A stretch of DNA of 64,000 bases from JALZEG01 sp035942255 (GCA_035942255.1 DASZDG010000002.1:29779-93778), one strand, 5' to 3'. Counted from the stretch's first letter, positions 40,712 through 48,870 are shown. The notes: generated from the sequence alone by a model not told the origin. Made by a program: numbers and translations.

Positions 40712-41452
40712 GTGACCGACGTCTCGCTGCCGATCGCGTTCCTCGCGGGGATCGTGTCGTTCCTGTCGCCGTGCGTCCTGCCGTTGGTCCCGGGCTACAT
40801 CTCGTACATGTCGGGGATCTCGGCGAGCGCGCCGGACACGGCGCGGGCACCGTCGCGCGCGGGGGCCGCGGCCGCGGTGTTCGTCCTGGGGTTCACGGTC
40901 GTGTTCGTGCCGCTCGGAGCGACCGCGACGCTGCTCGGGTCGCTCCTCAACGACTATCAGGACCAGCTGCGCATCGCCGGCGGCGTCTTCATCATCTTCC
41001 TCGGCCTCGTCTTCCTCGGCGTGTTCCGCTTCGGCCCCCTCGCGCGCGACACCCGCTTCCAGCCGCGCCCCGCGGCCGGGCTGTGGGGGAGCGCGGTGCT
41101 CGGAGGCGCGTTCGCCTTCGGGTGGAGCCCGTGCATCGGGCCCGTCCTGGGATCGGTGCTGACGATGGCCGCGGGCAACGGCTCGGCCGGGGGAGCCGGT
41201 GAGGGGGCCCTGCTGCTGGGGGCGTACTCGCTCGGTCTGGGGGTCCCGTTCGTTGCCGCCGGGCTCGGGATCACGCGGCTCGGCCGCGTCGTCGGCTGGC
41301 TCCGGCGCCATACCCGGACGGTCAGCCTCGTCAGCGGCACCGCGATGGTCGTCGTCGGTGTGCTGTTCGTGACGAACCAGCTGTTCCAGATCTCGATCTG
41401 GATGCAGAGGACGTTCGTGGCGCTGAACCTGGACTTCCTCGCGAACATCTAG
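40712..41452 (+). CDS. ccdA: CcdA-type thiol:disulfide electron transporter
   Basis: 246 residues from GTG, six membrane helices. Two Cys lie in SFLSPCVLPLVPG (helix 1) and GWSPCIGPVLG (helix 4), the redox pair that moves electrons from cytoplasmic thioredoxin to the outer face. Its partner is the TlpA-like protein encoded directly upstream. The pair serves cytochrome c maturation. Confidence 0.93.
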   Translation: MTDVSLPIAFLAGIVSFLSPCVLPLVPGYISYMSGISASAPDTARAPSRAGAAAAVFVLGFTVVFVPLGATATLLGSLLNDYQDQLRIAGGVFIIFLGLVFLGVFRFGPLARDTRFQPRPAAGLWGSAVLGGAFAFGWSPCIGPVLGSVLTMAAGNGSAGGAGEGALLLGAYSLGLGVPFVAAGLGITRLGRVVGWLRRHTRTVSLVSGTAMVVVGVLFVTNQLFQISIWMQRTFVALNLDFLANI

Positions 41453-41538
41453 GCGGGCCGCAAAACCCCGGAGTTCACACCTTCGTTTGGGATCATTCCG
41501 AAGACTGCGTCCGCGGCACGAACGGGGGAAGGTCTTTC

Positions 41539-42432
41539 TTGGGGGCTCTGCAGCGGTGGCTCGAGCGGCAGTCGACGTTCTCCGCGCAGGCGTGGGCGCT
41601 CGCGTCGATCGCAGTCGTCGGTTACCTCCAGTACCTGAGCGGCCCCGAGCTCGTCTTCTCGATCTTCTACGTCCTCCCACTGCTCCTGCTCGGGTGGAAG
41701 GTCGGGGGCCGGGGGGCCGCGCCCGCGTGCGGGATCGCCGCGGCCACGGCCGCGCTGGCCGAGGTCGCGTTCGAGCCCGGCCGTCAGGACGTCTGGGTCG
41801 TGTTCTGGAACACCGCGAGCAGGTTCGGGGTGTTCCTGCTCGTCGCGTCGTTGCGCGCCGGCGTCGAGCGGCAGGAGCGCCTCGCCGCCACGGATCCGCT
41901 GACCGGCGTGGCGAACGGCCGCGTGTTCAACGAGGCGGCCGCTCGCGCCATCGGGGCGTTCCGCACACGCGGCCGCCCCGTCACCGTGTGCTACATCGAC
42001 CTCGACGACTTCAAGACGATCAACGACTCCCACGGGCACAGCGGTGGTGACGCGGCCCTCAGGGCCGTGGCCGCCGCGCTCGAGTCGTCGACGCGCGAGC
42101 AAGACGTCGTCGCGCGTGTCGGCGGCGACGAGTTCGCGCTGCTGCTCCCCGACACCGGGTCCGAAGGCGCGACGCGGATCCTGCAGTCGTTGCGGGACCG
42201 CGTCGCCGCGGCCCCCGCCGCGCCCGCGGGCATCTCGTTCAGCATCGGCGCGGCGACGTTTCTCGTCCAGCCGGGCTCCGTCGACGAGATGATCGGCGCG
42301 GCGGACGCCATGATGTACGCGGCCAAGCGCGCCGGTAAGGCGACGTACCAGCACGTCGTCGTCGGCGAGGGGAGCCGCGGCGCGGTCCCCGACCGCGGGG
42401 TCCCGCGCGAGCCGATCAGCGCGCGGAGCTGA
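41539..42432 (+). CDS. Membrane GGDEF diguanylate cyclase
   Basis: 297 residues from TTG. Three to four N-terminal membrane segments (~15-110) are followed by a GGDEF domain starting at ATDPLTGVANGRVF, with VCYIDLDDFKTIND and the intact active site VGGDEFALLLP. An RxxD inhibitory site is not seen before GGDEF. It should make c-di-GMP. With the HD-GYP protein (1107) and the RsiG-like protein (13866) it gives the window a synthesis, degradation and sensing set. It lies three bases before the patatin gene. Confidence 0.92.
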   Translation: MGALQRWLERQSTFSAQAWALASIAVVGYLQYLSGPELVFSIFYVLPLLLLGWKVGGRGAAPACGIAAATAALAEVAFEPGRQDVWVVFWNTASRFGVFLLVASLRAGVERQERLAATDPLTGVANGRVFNEAAARAIGAFRTRGRPVTVCYIDLDDFKTINDSHGHSGGDAALRAVAAALESSTREQDVVARVGGDEFALLLPDTGSEGATRILQSLRDRVAAAPAAPAGISFSIGAATFLVQPGSVDEMIGAADAMMYAAKRAGKATYQHVVVGEGSRGAVPDRGVPREPISARS

Positions 42433-42434
42433 CG

Positions 42435-45260
42435 GTGCCGCGAAGGGCGCGCGCTTCCGGGGGCGGCGGCCCCGGGGTCCTGGTCCGTTACGTCATCCCC
42501 TGGTACGTCGGGATCGCTACCTTCTGCGCCGGCGGCGCGCTGGTCGTGGCCGGGTTCGGGGGCGCCGCTCCGGGTCACCGCGGAGGCTGTCTGCTCCACG
42601 TGGGGGCCGCTCTCTCCGGGAGCGCCGATTTCTTCCTTACGGAGGTGCTCCCGGGATGCCGCGGTCTCACGGTGGACGACGCGCGCCAGGCGATCCAGGC
42701 GGACGTCGCCGTCGCGTTGTTGTACGGGGCGATCGGGACCCTGCTGCTCTGGTGGCTGTGGCCGCGGGCCTGGCGGATCAGCCGCGTGCGGAAAGGCTTC
42801 AAGTGGGTGAGGCTCCTTCCCGCCGCCACGGCCGCGATGGACGTCGTCGAGAACGTGCTCGTGCTCGCGGCGCTCGAGCCGGGAGCGCTCGCACTGTCGG
42901 ACGCGGGCGCGCGTGCGGCCGGCGTCGCAGGATGGTGGAAGTGGATGCTCGGCGCGGCCTCGATCATCGCGGTCGTCTCCGCCGTGGCCGGAGCGGTCGC
43001 GCACCTGGGTACGCCCGGGCCGCCCGCTGAGGGCCGCGGCTCCGCCGACGCCGGCCCCATGCGCGACGTGACGGGCATCTGCCTGTCGGGCGGCGGGATC
43101 CGGTCCGCGAGCTTCGCGATCGGCGCGCTGCGCGGGCTCGACGGCAAAGGCGTCTTCCGGCCCGCGCGGTGGATCACCGCGGTGTCGGGTGGCGCGTACG
43201 CGGCGGGAGCGTGGTACGTCGCCCGCGGGACGCCGCCGCGGCCCCCGGCGCGGCCGGGAGGTGACGATCCCGCGTTCGCGCCGAAGCTCTACGACTACAT
43301 CCGCCACAACCGCAGGTACCTGTCGACCGGGCGCGGCGGCGTCGCGGCCACGTTCCTGATGGGGCTCTTCCTGGTCGCGATCAACGTGGCGATCCTGGCC
43401 CTGCTCGTGACAGTGATCGCGTGGCCGGTGGGGTGGTTCGCGTCGTCGTGGCTCGTGCAGCCCGACCTCCGGACGTTCGACTACCAGCGCGTCGACCTGC
43501 AGTCGTTGTGGATCGGCACGCGCCTGTGGTCGCCGGGCGCGGCAGGGATCGCGCTGGCCGCGCTGTCGGCGGCCGCGTCGCTGTTCCTCTGGGAGAAAGG
43601 CCGGGCCATCGCGCTCCGGATCGCCCAAGCGCTGGTGGGAGGCGCCGTCTTCCTGCTCGTCGCTCTGGTCGGAATCCCGGTGGCGATAGCCGAGGTCCCG
43701 AAGCTGCTCGTGGACCTCCCGTACCGCGGGGTAGACGCGGGCGCAGCCGTGTTGATGACGGCCGTGGCCGGGGCGATCGCGCTCGCGTTCGCGGTCGTGG
43801 TGCTCCGGCCGGTCGCGGACCGCGCGTTGCGGCTCGGCGGCGTCCTCCTCGCCCTCCTCGCGCTGCTGTTCGCCGGGAAGGTCGCTACCGATGCCGCCTA
43901 TCGCGTCGGCTCGTTCTCGTGGTCTCCGCGGGAGTACGGGTTCGTCGCAGGCGGCGCCCTCGTGCTCTGCGCGGCTGCGAACCCGCAGGCGTGGTCTCTG
44001 TTCCGGCTCTACTACCTGAGGCTGCGGTCGACGTTCGCGACGACGCGCGACAAGCGGAAGCGTGCGCGCGGCGCGCGCGGCCATGACGGCGTCTACCCGC
44101 TGTCGCAGCGCGACGAGCCGGAGTGGCCCGAGTATGCGGGGCAGGGCGCGCCGAAGCTCCTCGTGTGCGCGGCCGCCCAGCGCACCGGCGACGACGTGAC
44201 CGGCGTCCGCGCCGTGTCGTTCACGTTCTCCGACGACTTCGTCGGGATGAGGTCCCCGCGGTGGAACCAGGACGAGACGATCGCCATGTCGATCGACGAG
44301 CGCGTCCCGGCAGACGCCTACGTCGAGCGGTTGCGACCTTCGTGGTGGGCGCCGCGGCTCGGCACGGTGTCGGCCGCGGTTGCAATGTCGGGGGCCGCGT
44401 TCACCTCCGCGATGGGGCGGGCGAGCCTCGGCACGACGAACGCGCTGCTCGCCGCGCTGAACGTGAGGCTCGGGGTGTGGATGCCGAACCCGCGCTATCC
44501 GGGCGCGTCGCGCTCGAAGCGGCCCGGCATGAGCTACCTGCTGAAGGAGCTGTTCGGCGTCTACGACCTCGACGACCCGTACGTGTACGTGACCGACGGA
44601 GGGCATTGGGAGAACCTCGGCCTGGTCGAGCTCGTGCGCCGCCGCTGCAAGTGGATCTACTGCGTGGACGCGAGCGGCGACCGCCCGGGCTCGTTCCAGA
44701 CGCTCGAGGAGGCGCGGGTACTTGCCCGGATCGAGTGCGGCGCGGAGATCGAGATCGACCTGCGCCCGCTGCGCACGCCGGAGCGCGGCCTTCCCGAGCG
44801 TGCGACGGCCGTCGGGGTCGTGCGGTACCACACGGGCGGCGAGCGGTGCCGGGGAACCGGTGCCGACGACTGCGACGCCGGGCTGCTCTTCTACGGGAAG
44901 GCGATGGTCGCGCAGGACTCGCCGATCAACACGCTCTCGTTCTCGTTGCGGAACAGGATCTATCCGCGCTACCCGACGTACGACCAGTTCCTGGACCTCG
45001 ACGACTTCGAGAACCTCGTGCGTCTCGGCGACGCGGTCGGGCGCCGTCTCGGCCTCGAGTTCCAGCGGCTGACGCGTGCCATGGGCCCGGACGGGCCCGG
45101 CGACCTCGACGACTCGCTCGCGCTGCTCGAGATGTACGAGCGGCTCCGCGGGACGTACGACCCGCGCCGGTACCGGCGGAGATTGCCGGAAATGTGTATG
45201 GGAGACGGGGGCCGGAGTCTCTACGGTGGTGATATGAGCCCTCGGGAGAGCGACCGATGA
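42435..45260 (+). CDS. Large multi-pass membrane patatin-like phospholipase
   Basis: 941 residues from GTG. About four N-terminal membrane segments (~18-195) precede a patatin core: CLSGGGIRSASFAIGALRGL (oxyanion loop, ~217) and ITAVSGGAYAAGAW (Ser nucleophile ~251). The Asp partner lies in VTDGGHWENLGLVELV (~721). Between Ser and Asp, where typical patatins have fewer than 200 residues, there is a second hydrophobic region with about six membrane segments (~310-520). Ser and Asp are kept, so acylhydrolase activity is likely at the membrane. It overlaps a 56-aa gene (ATGA). Confidence 0.85.
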   Translation: MPRRARASGGGGPGVLVRYVIPWYVGIATFCAGGALVVAGFGGAAPGHRGGCLLHVGAALSGSADFFLTEVLPGCRGLTVDDARQAIQADVAVALLYGAIGTLLLWWLWPRAWRISRVRKGFKWVRLLPAATAAMDVVENVLVLAALEPGALALSDAGARAAGVAGWWKWMLGAASIIAVVSAVAGAVAHLGTPGPPAEGRGSADAGPMRDVTGICLSGGGIRSASFAIGALRGLDGKGVFRPARWITAVSGGAYAAGAWYVARGTPPRPPARPGGDDPAFAPKLYDYIRHNRRYLSTGRGGVAATFLMGLFLVAINVAILALLVTVIAWPVGWFASSWLVQPDLRTFDYQRVDLQSLWIGTRLWSPGAAGIALAALSAAASLFLWEKGRAIALRIAQALVGGAVFLLVALVGIPVAIAEVPKLLVDLPYRGVDAGAAVLMTAVAGAIALAFAVVVLRPVADRALRLGGVLLALLALLFAGKVATDAAYRVGSFSWSPREYGFVAGGALVLCAAANPQAWSLFRLYYLRLRSTFATTRDKRKRARGARGHDGVYPLSQRDEPEWPEYAGQGAPKLLVCAAAQRTGDDVTGVRAVSFTFSDDFVGMRSPRWNQDETIAMSIDERVPADAYVERLRPSWWAPRLGTVSAAVAMSGAAFTSAMGRASLGTTNALLAALNVRLGVWMPNPRYPGASRSKRPGMSYLLKELFGVYDLDDPYVYVTDGGHWENLGLVELVRRRCKWIYCVDASGDRPGSFQTLEEARVLARIECGAEIEIDLRPLRTPERGLPERATAVGVVRYHTGGERCRGTGADDCDAGLLFYGKAMVAQDSPINTLSFSLRNRIYPRYPTYDQFLDLDDFENLVRLGDAVGRRLGLEFQRLTRAMGPDGPGDLDDSLALLEMYERLRGTYDPRRYRRRLPEMCMGDGGRSLYGGDMSPRESDR

Positions 45261-45427
45261 CGTACGTGGTCGATCACGGCGGGGGCCGCGCGCAGCTCGT
45301 GAACGCCGACTTCTACAACTATTGGGGCGACAAGCCGTACGTCACCTTCTGGGCCAGCGTCCGGGGGCGGGACCGCGTCGTCACGACGGTCCGCCTCGAA
45401 GGCGCCACCACGATCCGCCCGCGCTAG
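45257..45427 (+). CDS. 56-aa soluble protein coupled to the patatin gene
   Basis: The ATG overlaps the patatin stop (ATGA). The product has aromatic residues in NADFYNYWGDKPYVTFWASV and basic strands (GRDRVVTTVRLEGATTIRPR), compatible with a small all-beta fold. It has no membrane segment or known motif. Coupling suggests a stoichiometric partner, inhibitor or chaperone of the phospholipase; this is inferred from position. Confidence 0.6.
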   Translation: MTYVVDHGGGRAQLVNADFYNYWGDKPYVTFWASVRGRDRVVTTVRLEGATTIRPR

Positions 45428-45476
45428 AGCGGCGGTCCCGCTTCTTCCTTGGTTTGCGCCCGACCGGGCTCTGTTC

Positions 45477-45740
45477 CTAGATGCAGACGCAGGGCGTGCC
45501 CGCGGGGGCCGCGGGACTCGCCTTACAACCCACGGCGGCCGTGCTGCCGCAGGGCGTGGTGACCCGGCAGGCGGTGGTTCCGGGGCCGCCGATCTTGGTG
45601 CCGCAGCTGCTCGACCCGGCGGCGTGTGCAGAGCGGGACAGCATCGTGACGACCAGGGGGCTGGACCACGCCACGATCGCGGTGTGCATCAGGAACCTCC
45701 GCCTGGAGAGACCGTCCGTTGCCCGCTTGGAATCGCTCAC
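45477..45740 (-). CDS. Tat-exported small Cys-rich protein
   Basis: 87 residues from GTG with GGGAGGG five bases upstream. LSRRRFLMHTAIVAWSSPLV is a Tat signal (SRRRFLM), with AHA as the cleavage site near residue 41. The mature ~46 residues carry six Cys (SSCGT, TTACRV, TPCGS, VGCKA, TPCVCI) in a Gly/Ser/Thr/Pro-rich chain. Tat use suggests folding or cofactor loading before export. No relative is recognised. It faces the patatin/56-aa genes (convergent) and has a free upstream region. Confidence 0.7.
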   Translation of the reverse strand: MSDSKRATDGLSRRRFLMHTAIVAWSSPLVVTMLSRSAHAAGSSSCGTKIGGPGTTACRVTTPCGSTAAVGCKASPAAPAGTPCVCI

Positions 45741-45930
45741 TCAGTCCCTCCCGTCGCCCGGGGTCTCCGGGCAGGGCGCCTCGACGCCCAAAACGAAACG
45801 CTAGAGCAGGGACAGTTACGCGTCTGTCCGTAGTTTCGGCACTAAAGGCGGGATCAGTTCCGTCCGACACCCCGTCCCGTTCAAGCCTCCGCCGTTGTGT
45901 GCCGACTCCATCCGGAGTCGAAACAGGGGG
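45741..45930. other. Upstream region of Cys-rich gene, left flank of IS
   Basis: The 190 bases hold the promoter of the minus-strand Cys-rich gene and reach the target duplication of the IS. CGGAGTCG/CGACTCCATCCGGAGTCG (about 45903-45920) is a short inverted repeat (CGACTCC/GGAGTCG). No gene seen. Confidence 0.35.
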
Positions 45931-45936
45931 CCTAGC
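45931..45936. repeat. Target site duplication CCTAGC, left
   Basis: CCTAGC immediately precedes the left inverted repeat of the IS and recurs at 47002-47007 directly after the right one. Confidence 0.85.
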
Positions 45937-46922
45937 TGTGGTTCCCACACACGTTGTTGACAATCGCCATGGGTGCCTCTCCATCGTGAGCCTGGTGCGG
46001 CCGGTGGTGGTTGTAATCGTGCAGCCATAGCGGCAACATGTCGAGGCGCTGCTGATTCGAGGTGTAGGCGGTGACGTAGGCCCACTCGTTCTTGAGGGTC
46101 AGGTTGAAGCGCTCGACCTTGCCGTTGGTCTGCGGTCGATAGGGCCTCGTCCACTTGTGCGTGACACCCGCTGCGGCGAGGGACCTCGTTGAAGGTCCTC
46201 GACCGGTAGCAGGATCCGTTGTCGGTCATGATCCGCTCGACTGAGATCCCGAGCTCGGCGAACCAGTCGAAGGCGCGTTGTATGAACGCAGCTGCGCTCT
46301 CGCGGCCTTCGTCTGGAAGCACCTCGGCATAGGCGATGCGGGAGCGATCGTCGACGGCGATGTGGAGGTAGTCGTAGCCGAGGGTGTGGACATGTTTGCC
46401 GCCGCCGACGCGGGCCCGGTAAGGGCCGCGATGCCTGCGCCCTCGGTGCCACCCCACCCCTCGCCAGCCGCCGCCGTCAGGAATCCGCCCCAGCTTCTTG
46501 ATGTCGACGTGGACAAGCTCTCCTGGCCGGTCGCGCTCGTAGCGCACGACGCAGCGTGTCGCCTTGTCGAGGTCGCAGATCCGGGGGCGGCCGTTGCGGG
46601 TGATCACCTTGTGGACGGTGGACTGCGCCTCGCCGAGGGCCCAGGCGATCCGGTGAGGGCCTTCTAGGTGGGCATCACGTCGCCCGAGGATCGCCGCCTC
46701 GCGCCGCTCTGACAAACGCCGCGGGCTGCGGTGCGGTCGGCTGCTGCGGTCGACAAGCCCCACGGGACCTTGTTCATCGAACCGGCGGAGCCACTTGTGG
46801 GCTGTCGCTCGAGAACACCCCTGTGCCTCGGCGGCTGTAGCGACGCTCCAGCCCTGCCGGCGAACCCGATCGACCAATAGCTTGCGGCCCTCCACTGTCA
46901 GCTTCGCCCTACGATGCGCCAC
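45932..46922 (-). pseudogene. IS481-like transposase, frameshifted
   Basis: GTG start at 46922. The N-terminal HTH (RQGWSVATAAEAQGCSRATA) and DDE core (HVDIKKLGRIPDGGG, YDYLHIAVDDRSR, RIMTDNGSCYRS) are intact up to about 46185. There an extra base (GAGGTCCCTCGCC instead of GAGGCCCTCGCC) shifts the frame. The next frame continues with THKWTRPYRPQTNGKVERFN, LKNEWAY and YNHHRPHQA, holding the last Glu of the catalytic triad. The stop TAG lies in the flanking duplication, outside the element. It could be a sequencing indel; otherwise the enzyme is inactive. Confidence 0.85.
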
Positions 46923-47001
46923 GAGAGCCTCCCCTGTTGGTTGGTTGGTCCCTTCCAACTGGGAGGCTCTCATCGCGTAAACGATGTCTGTGGGAACTAC
47001 A
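45937..47001 (-). mobile_element. IS481-family-like insertion sequence (1,065 bp)
   Basis: Left end TGTGGTTCCCACACACGTTG and right end (read inward on the minus strand) TGTAGTTCCCACAGACATCG are imperfect inverted repeats, flanked by identical CCTAGC copies. The element holds one transposase frame on the minus strand. Length, single orf and transposase type fit IS481. Near-identical target repeats suggest a recent insertion, yet the transposase is frameshifted. Confidence 0.88.
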
Positions 47002-47007
47002 CCTAGC
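47002..47007. repeat. Target site duplication CCTAGC, right
   Basis: Copy of 45931-45936, one base before the ATG at 47009. Confidence 0.85.
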
Positions 47008-47008
47008 T

Positions 47009-47365
47009 ATGAGGAACGATCATTCGCCGGCGGAGAAAGCGCAGATCGCGCTGGGGGCCGGCTTCTCGGCCGCCCTCCTGGCGCGGTTGATTCTCAGGGG
47101 CGCGACCGATGCGCCCGTCCTGCTGATCGCGATCGCCCTCGGGCTCTTCGGCGCCGTCTGCATTTGCTACGGCGTGGGGCAGCTCGCCGTCTCGAGGGGT
47201 CGCTCGGCCGCATGGGGCTTCGCGGGCTTCGTCGGCTACATCATCGTCCGGTACATCCTGAAGCCCCGTACGCCGGCCGGAACCGTGCCACAGACCGGGA
47301 CGCCGACGATGCCGCCACCTCCGCCGCCGCCGGGGTACGTGCCGCCCGAATACGTCCCGAGCTAG
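47009..47365 (+). CDS. Small membrane protein with Pro-rich tail, leader replaced by IS
   Basis: 118 residues. Two to three membrane segments (IALGAGFSAALLARLI, APVLLIAIALGLFGAVCICY, AAWGFAGFVGYIIVRYI) are followed by a Pro/Thr-rich tail (PPPPPPPGYVPPEYVPS). The IS end lies eight bases before the ATG, so the original ribosome binding site and promoter are now 1 kb away; expression would need IS-borne signals. No family recognised. Confidence 0.7.
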   Translation: MRNDHSPAEKAQIALGAGFSAALLARLILRGATDAPVLLIAIALGLFGAVCICYGVGQLAVSRGRSAAWGFAGFVGYIIVRYILKPRTPAGTVPQTGTPTMPPPPPPPGYVPPEYVPS

Positions 47366-47430
47366 CCGAGCGCCCGCTCTGGGTAGCCTGCCCTTGTGCG
47401 CCGGGCCGGGTCCTCGCGTTGGCGGCGTTC

Positions 47431-47688
47431 ATGGCGCTCGTCTTCGCGATCGGCGAGGTCCCAGTCAATCCGGTCGTCATCTTCGTCTGGACGACGCTGA
47501 TCATCGCCTTCACCCTGGATAGGGCTGGCTGGGAGAGCCGGCGACAACGTCCTCGGCATGTGAAGGATCTTCGTCGGGCTGCCTATCTCCAGCAGAGCGA
47601 GCGATCCCGCCGGCTCGACGTTGCCGCGGGAACCACCGTTGGATGGCGAGTCCTTGGCGACCCGCCGTCATATTCGACCGTGCGGTGA
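47431..47688 (+). CDS. Small membrane protein, uncertain start
   Basis: 85 residues from ATG 47431. A hydrophobic stretch (ALVFAIGEVPVNPVVIFVWT, TLIIAFTLDRAG) precedes a basic tail (RRQRPRHVKDLRRAAYL). Upstream in-frame TTG (47419) would lengthen the first segment. No good ribosome binding site. Composition resembles its neighbours. Confidence 0.45.
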   Translation: MALVFAIGEVPVNPVVIFVWTTLIIAFTLDRAGWESRRQRPRHVKDLRRAAYLQQSERSRRLDVAAGTTVGWRVLGDPPSYSTVR

Positions 47689-47844
47689 CTAGTAGCCGTC
47701 GAGTACCTGACGACTGGTTGATCCCCCATCGCGTGAAGATCGCGAAGCGAGCCCTGCCGCAAGACCGTCGGTTCTGCCTGGACTAGAAGCGCCGTCGGGG
47801 GGTTCGGATCTCAACCGCAGGGCGCATCAAGGAGACGCAAGCGG
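47689..47844. promoter_or_regulatory. Leader of small membrane protein gene
   Basis: Spacer of 156 bases ending in AAGGAG, nine bases before the ATG at 47845. No other gene seen. Confidence 0.3.
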
Positions 47845-48024
47845 ATGGTCGAGATCGTCATTGTCAGCGTCGTCGCGGGTCTGCTCGCTTACGCTCTGGT
47901 TAGGCTGACTTGGGATAGAGCGCGCCGCTACTTTGCGAGGACCCCGCCAGCGCCGGTCGACCCCCCGCCACTTGCGCCGGAAGATGCCGTCGAGGAAGAG
48001 GGTAGAGGTGACCCCGAGCAGTGA
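47845..48024 (+). CDS. 59-aa membrane protein, paralogue 1 of a small family
   Basis: ATG with AAGGAG upstream. MVEIVIVSVVAGLLAYALVR leads to LTWDRARRYFARTPPAP and an acidic tail. The gene at 48435 has the same plan: one N-terminal helix with (V/A)AG(L/V)LAY and then (L/V)TW(D/E)RARR(Y/H)F. The basic motif just after the membrane would lie on the cytoplasmic side. No known family. Confidence 0.65.
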   Translation: MVEIVIVSVVAGLLAYALVRLTWDRARRYFARTPPAPVDPPPLAPEDAVEEEGRGDPEQ

Positions 48025-48434
48025 TACTCGCGGGCGCGGGCGCGGGTCTTGGATTGCGAGGTGGGCAGGCGCTCATGGCGTTCCCCGGGCGGGTTCTCAG
48101 GAAGAGAGGCGCCCTAGATCCTGCTAAGGCTGAAGGCGCGTCCTCTTCTGCCACGAAGAAGTCTGTCGGCACTGCTTGAACATGCAACGGCCCGATGAGT
48201 GTCGGCGATCGCGAAGCGCCGGAGTATACACGTTCTTTCAGTTAAATGCTTTTCACCGAAGTTAATGGGAATTGTGACAAGCGGCGACTACGCTCCGTCA
48301 ACGGTCCTGGTAGAGCGCTTGAATTTCACGCGTGGAATTCAAGATATTCACCGAAACGGCCGATGTTCTGGTAACTCGACGGGTACAGTTTTTAGCTAGA
48401 GGTCGGAAGTGGGGCCGACGACGTAAGGGAAACT
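48025..48434. promoter_or_regulatory. AT-richer spacer with 26-bp palindrome
   Basis: The 410 bases include a clearly AT-rich part (48210-48420). At 48318-48343 CTTGAATT and AATTCAAG flank TCACGCGTGG, a 26-bp palindrome broken only by one T/G pair. It is about 90 bases before the second small membrane protein gene and could be an operator. No coding frame with a credible start was found. Confidence 0.45.
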
Positions 48435-48659
48435 ATGGCCGAAATCTTGATGACAGCTGCTGCTGCTGGTGTGCTCGCGTACCTCCTCGTTACTGTGACG
48501 TGGGAACGAGCCCGCCGACACTTCACGAAGGAATCATCGCACAACTCCCCACGTCCTGCCTCGGGAACCGATCCGAAGAGCAGCGTGGTTTACGGTGGGG
48601 CTAACGGAGCGTCACGAGAATCGGTTGAACTGCGAGACAGGCATGTAGCAGACGCCTAG
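48435..48659 (+). CDS. 74-aa membrane protein, paralogue 2 of a small family
   Basis: ATG with AAGGGA upstream. MAEILMTAAAAGVLAYLLVT then VTWERARRHFTKESS, like the product of 47845. The tail is longer, polar and not acidic (SSVVYGGANGASRESVELRD). Duplicated small proteins with diverged tails suggest subunits or a toxin/immunity-like pair; neither is shown. Confidence 0.65.
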   Translation: MAEILMTAAAAGVLAYLLVTVTWERARRHFTKESSHNSPRPASGTDPKSSVVYGGANGASRESVELRDRHVADA

Positions 48660-48669
48660 ACTCCCTGCC

Positions 48670-48870
48670 ATGCGGCAGGGAAACTGGGAGCGGCGCGAGA
48701 CCATCTGTTTCTGGCTTCTGATCGCGGCTGCTGCGTTGGCCGCCGCTCTGATCGTTGTCTTGGTGTTCCTAGTCGACGTGAAATGGGAGAAGGCCGCCCT
48801 TCGCGTGGCCGGCGTAATCTTCGTCGGAGCCACCACTGGCCTCGTTACCCTCGTCACCCGCCGGAAGTAG
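48670..48870 (+). CDS. 66-aa two-span membrane protein
   Basis: MRQGNWERRETICFWLLIAA begins a first helix, and VAGVIFVGATTGLVTLVTRR a second. Between them DVKWEKAA is the only polar loop. It starts ten bases after the preceding gene. Function unknown. Confidence 0.55.
   Translation: MRQGNWERRETICFWLLIAAAALAAALIVVLVFLVDVKWEKAALRVAGVIFVGATTGLVTLVTRRK

Noticed and set aside
41991..44831. 946-residue minus-strand open frame opposite the GGDEF and patatin genes
   Set aside because: It is antisense to two well-supported genes and is Arg/Pro/His-rich without motifs.
48304..48350. tRNA-like stretch GGTAGAGCGCTTGAAT
   Set aside because: D-arm resemblance only. There is no acceptor stem or T-loop, and the following sequence is a palindrome too long for an anticodon arm.
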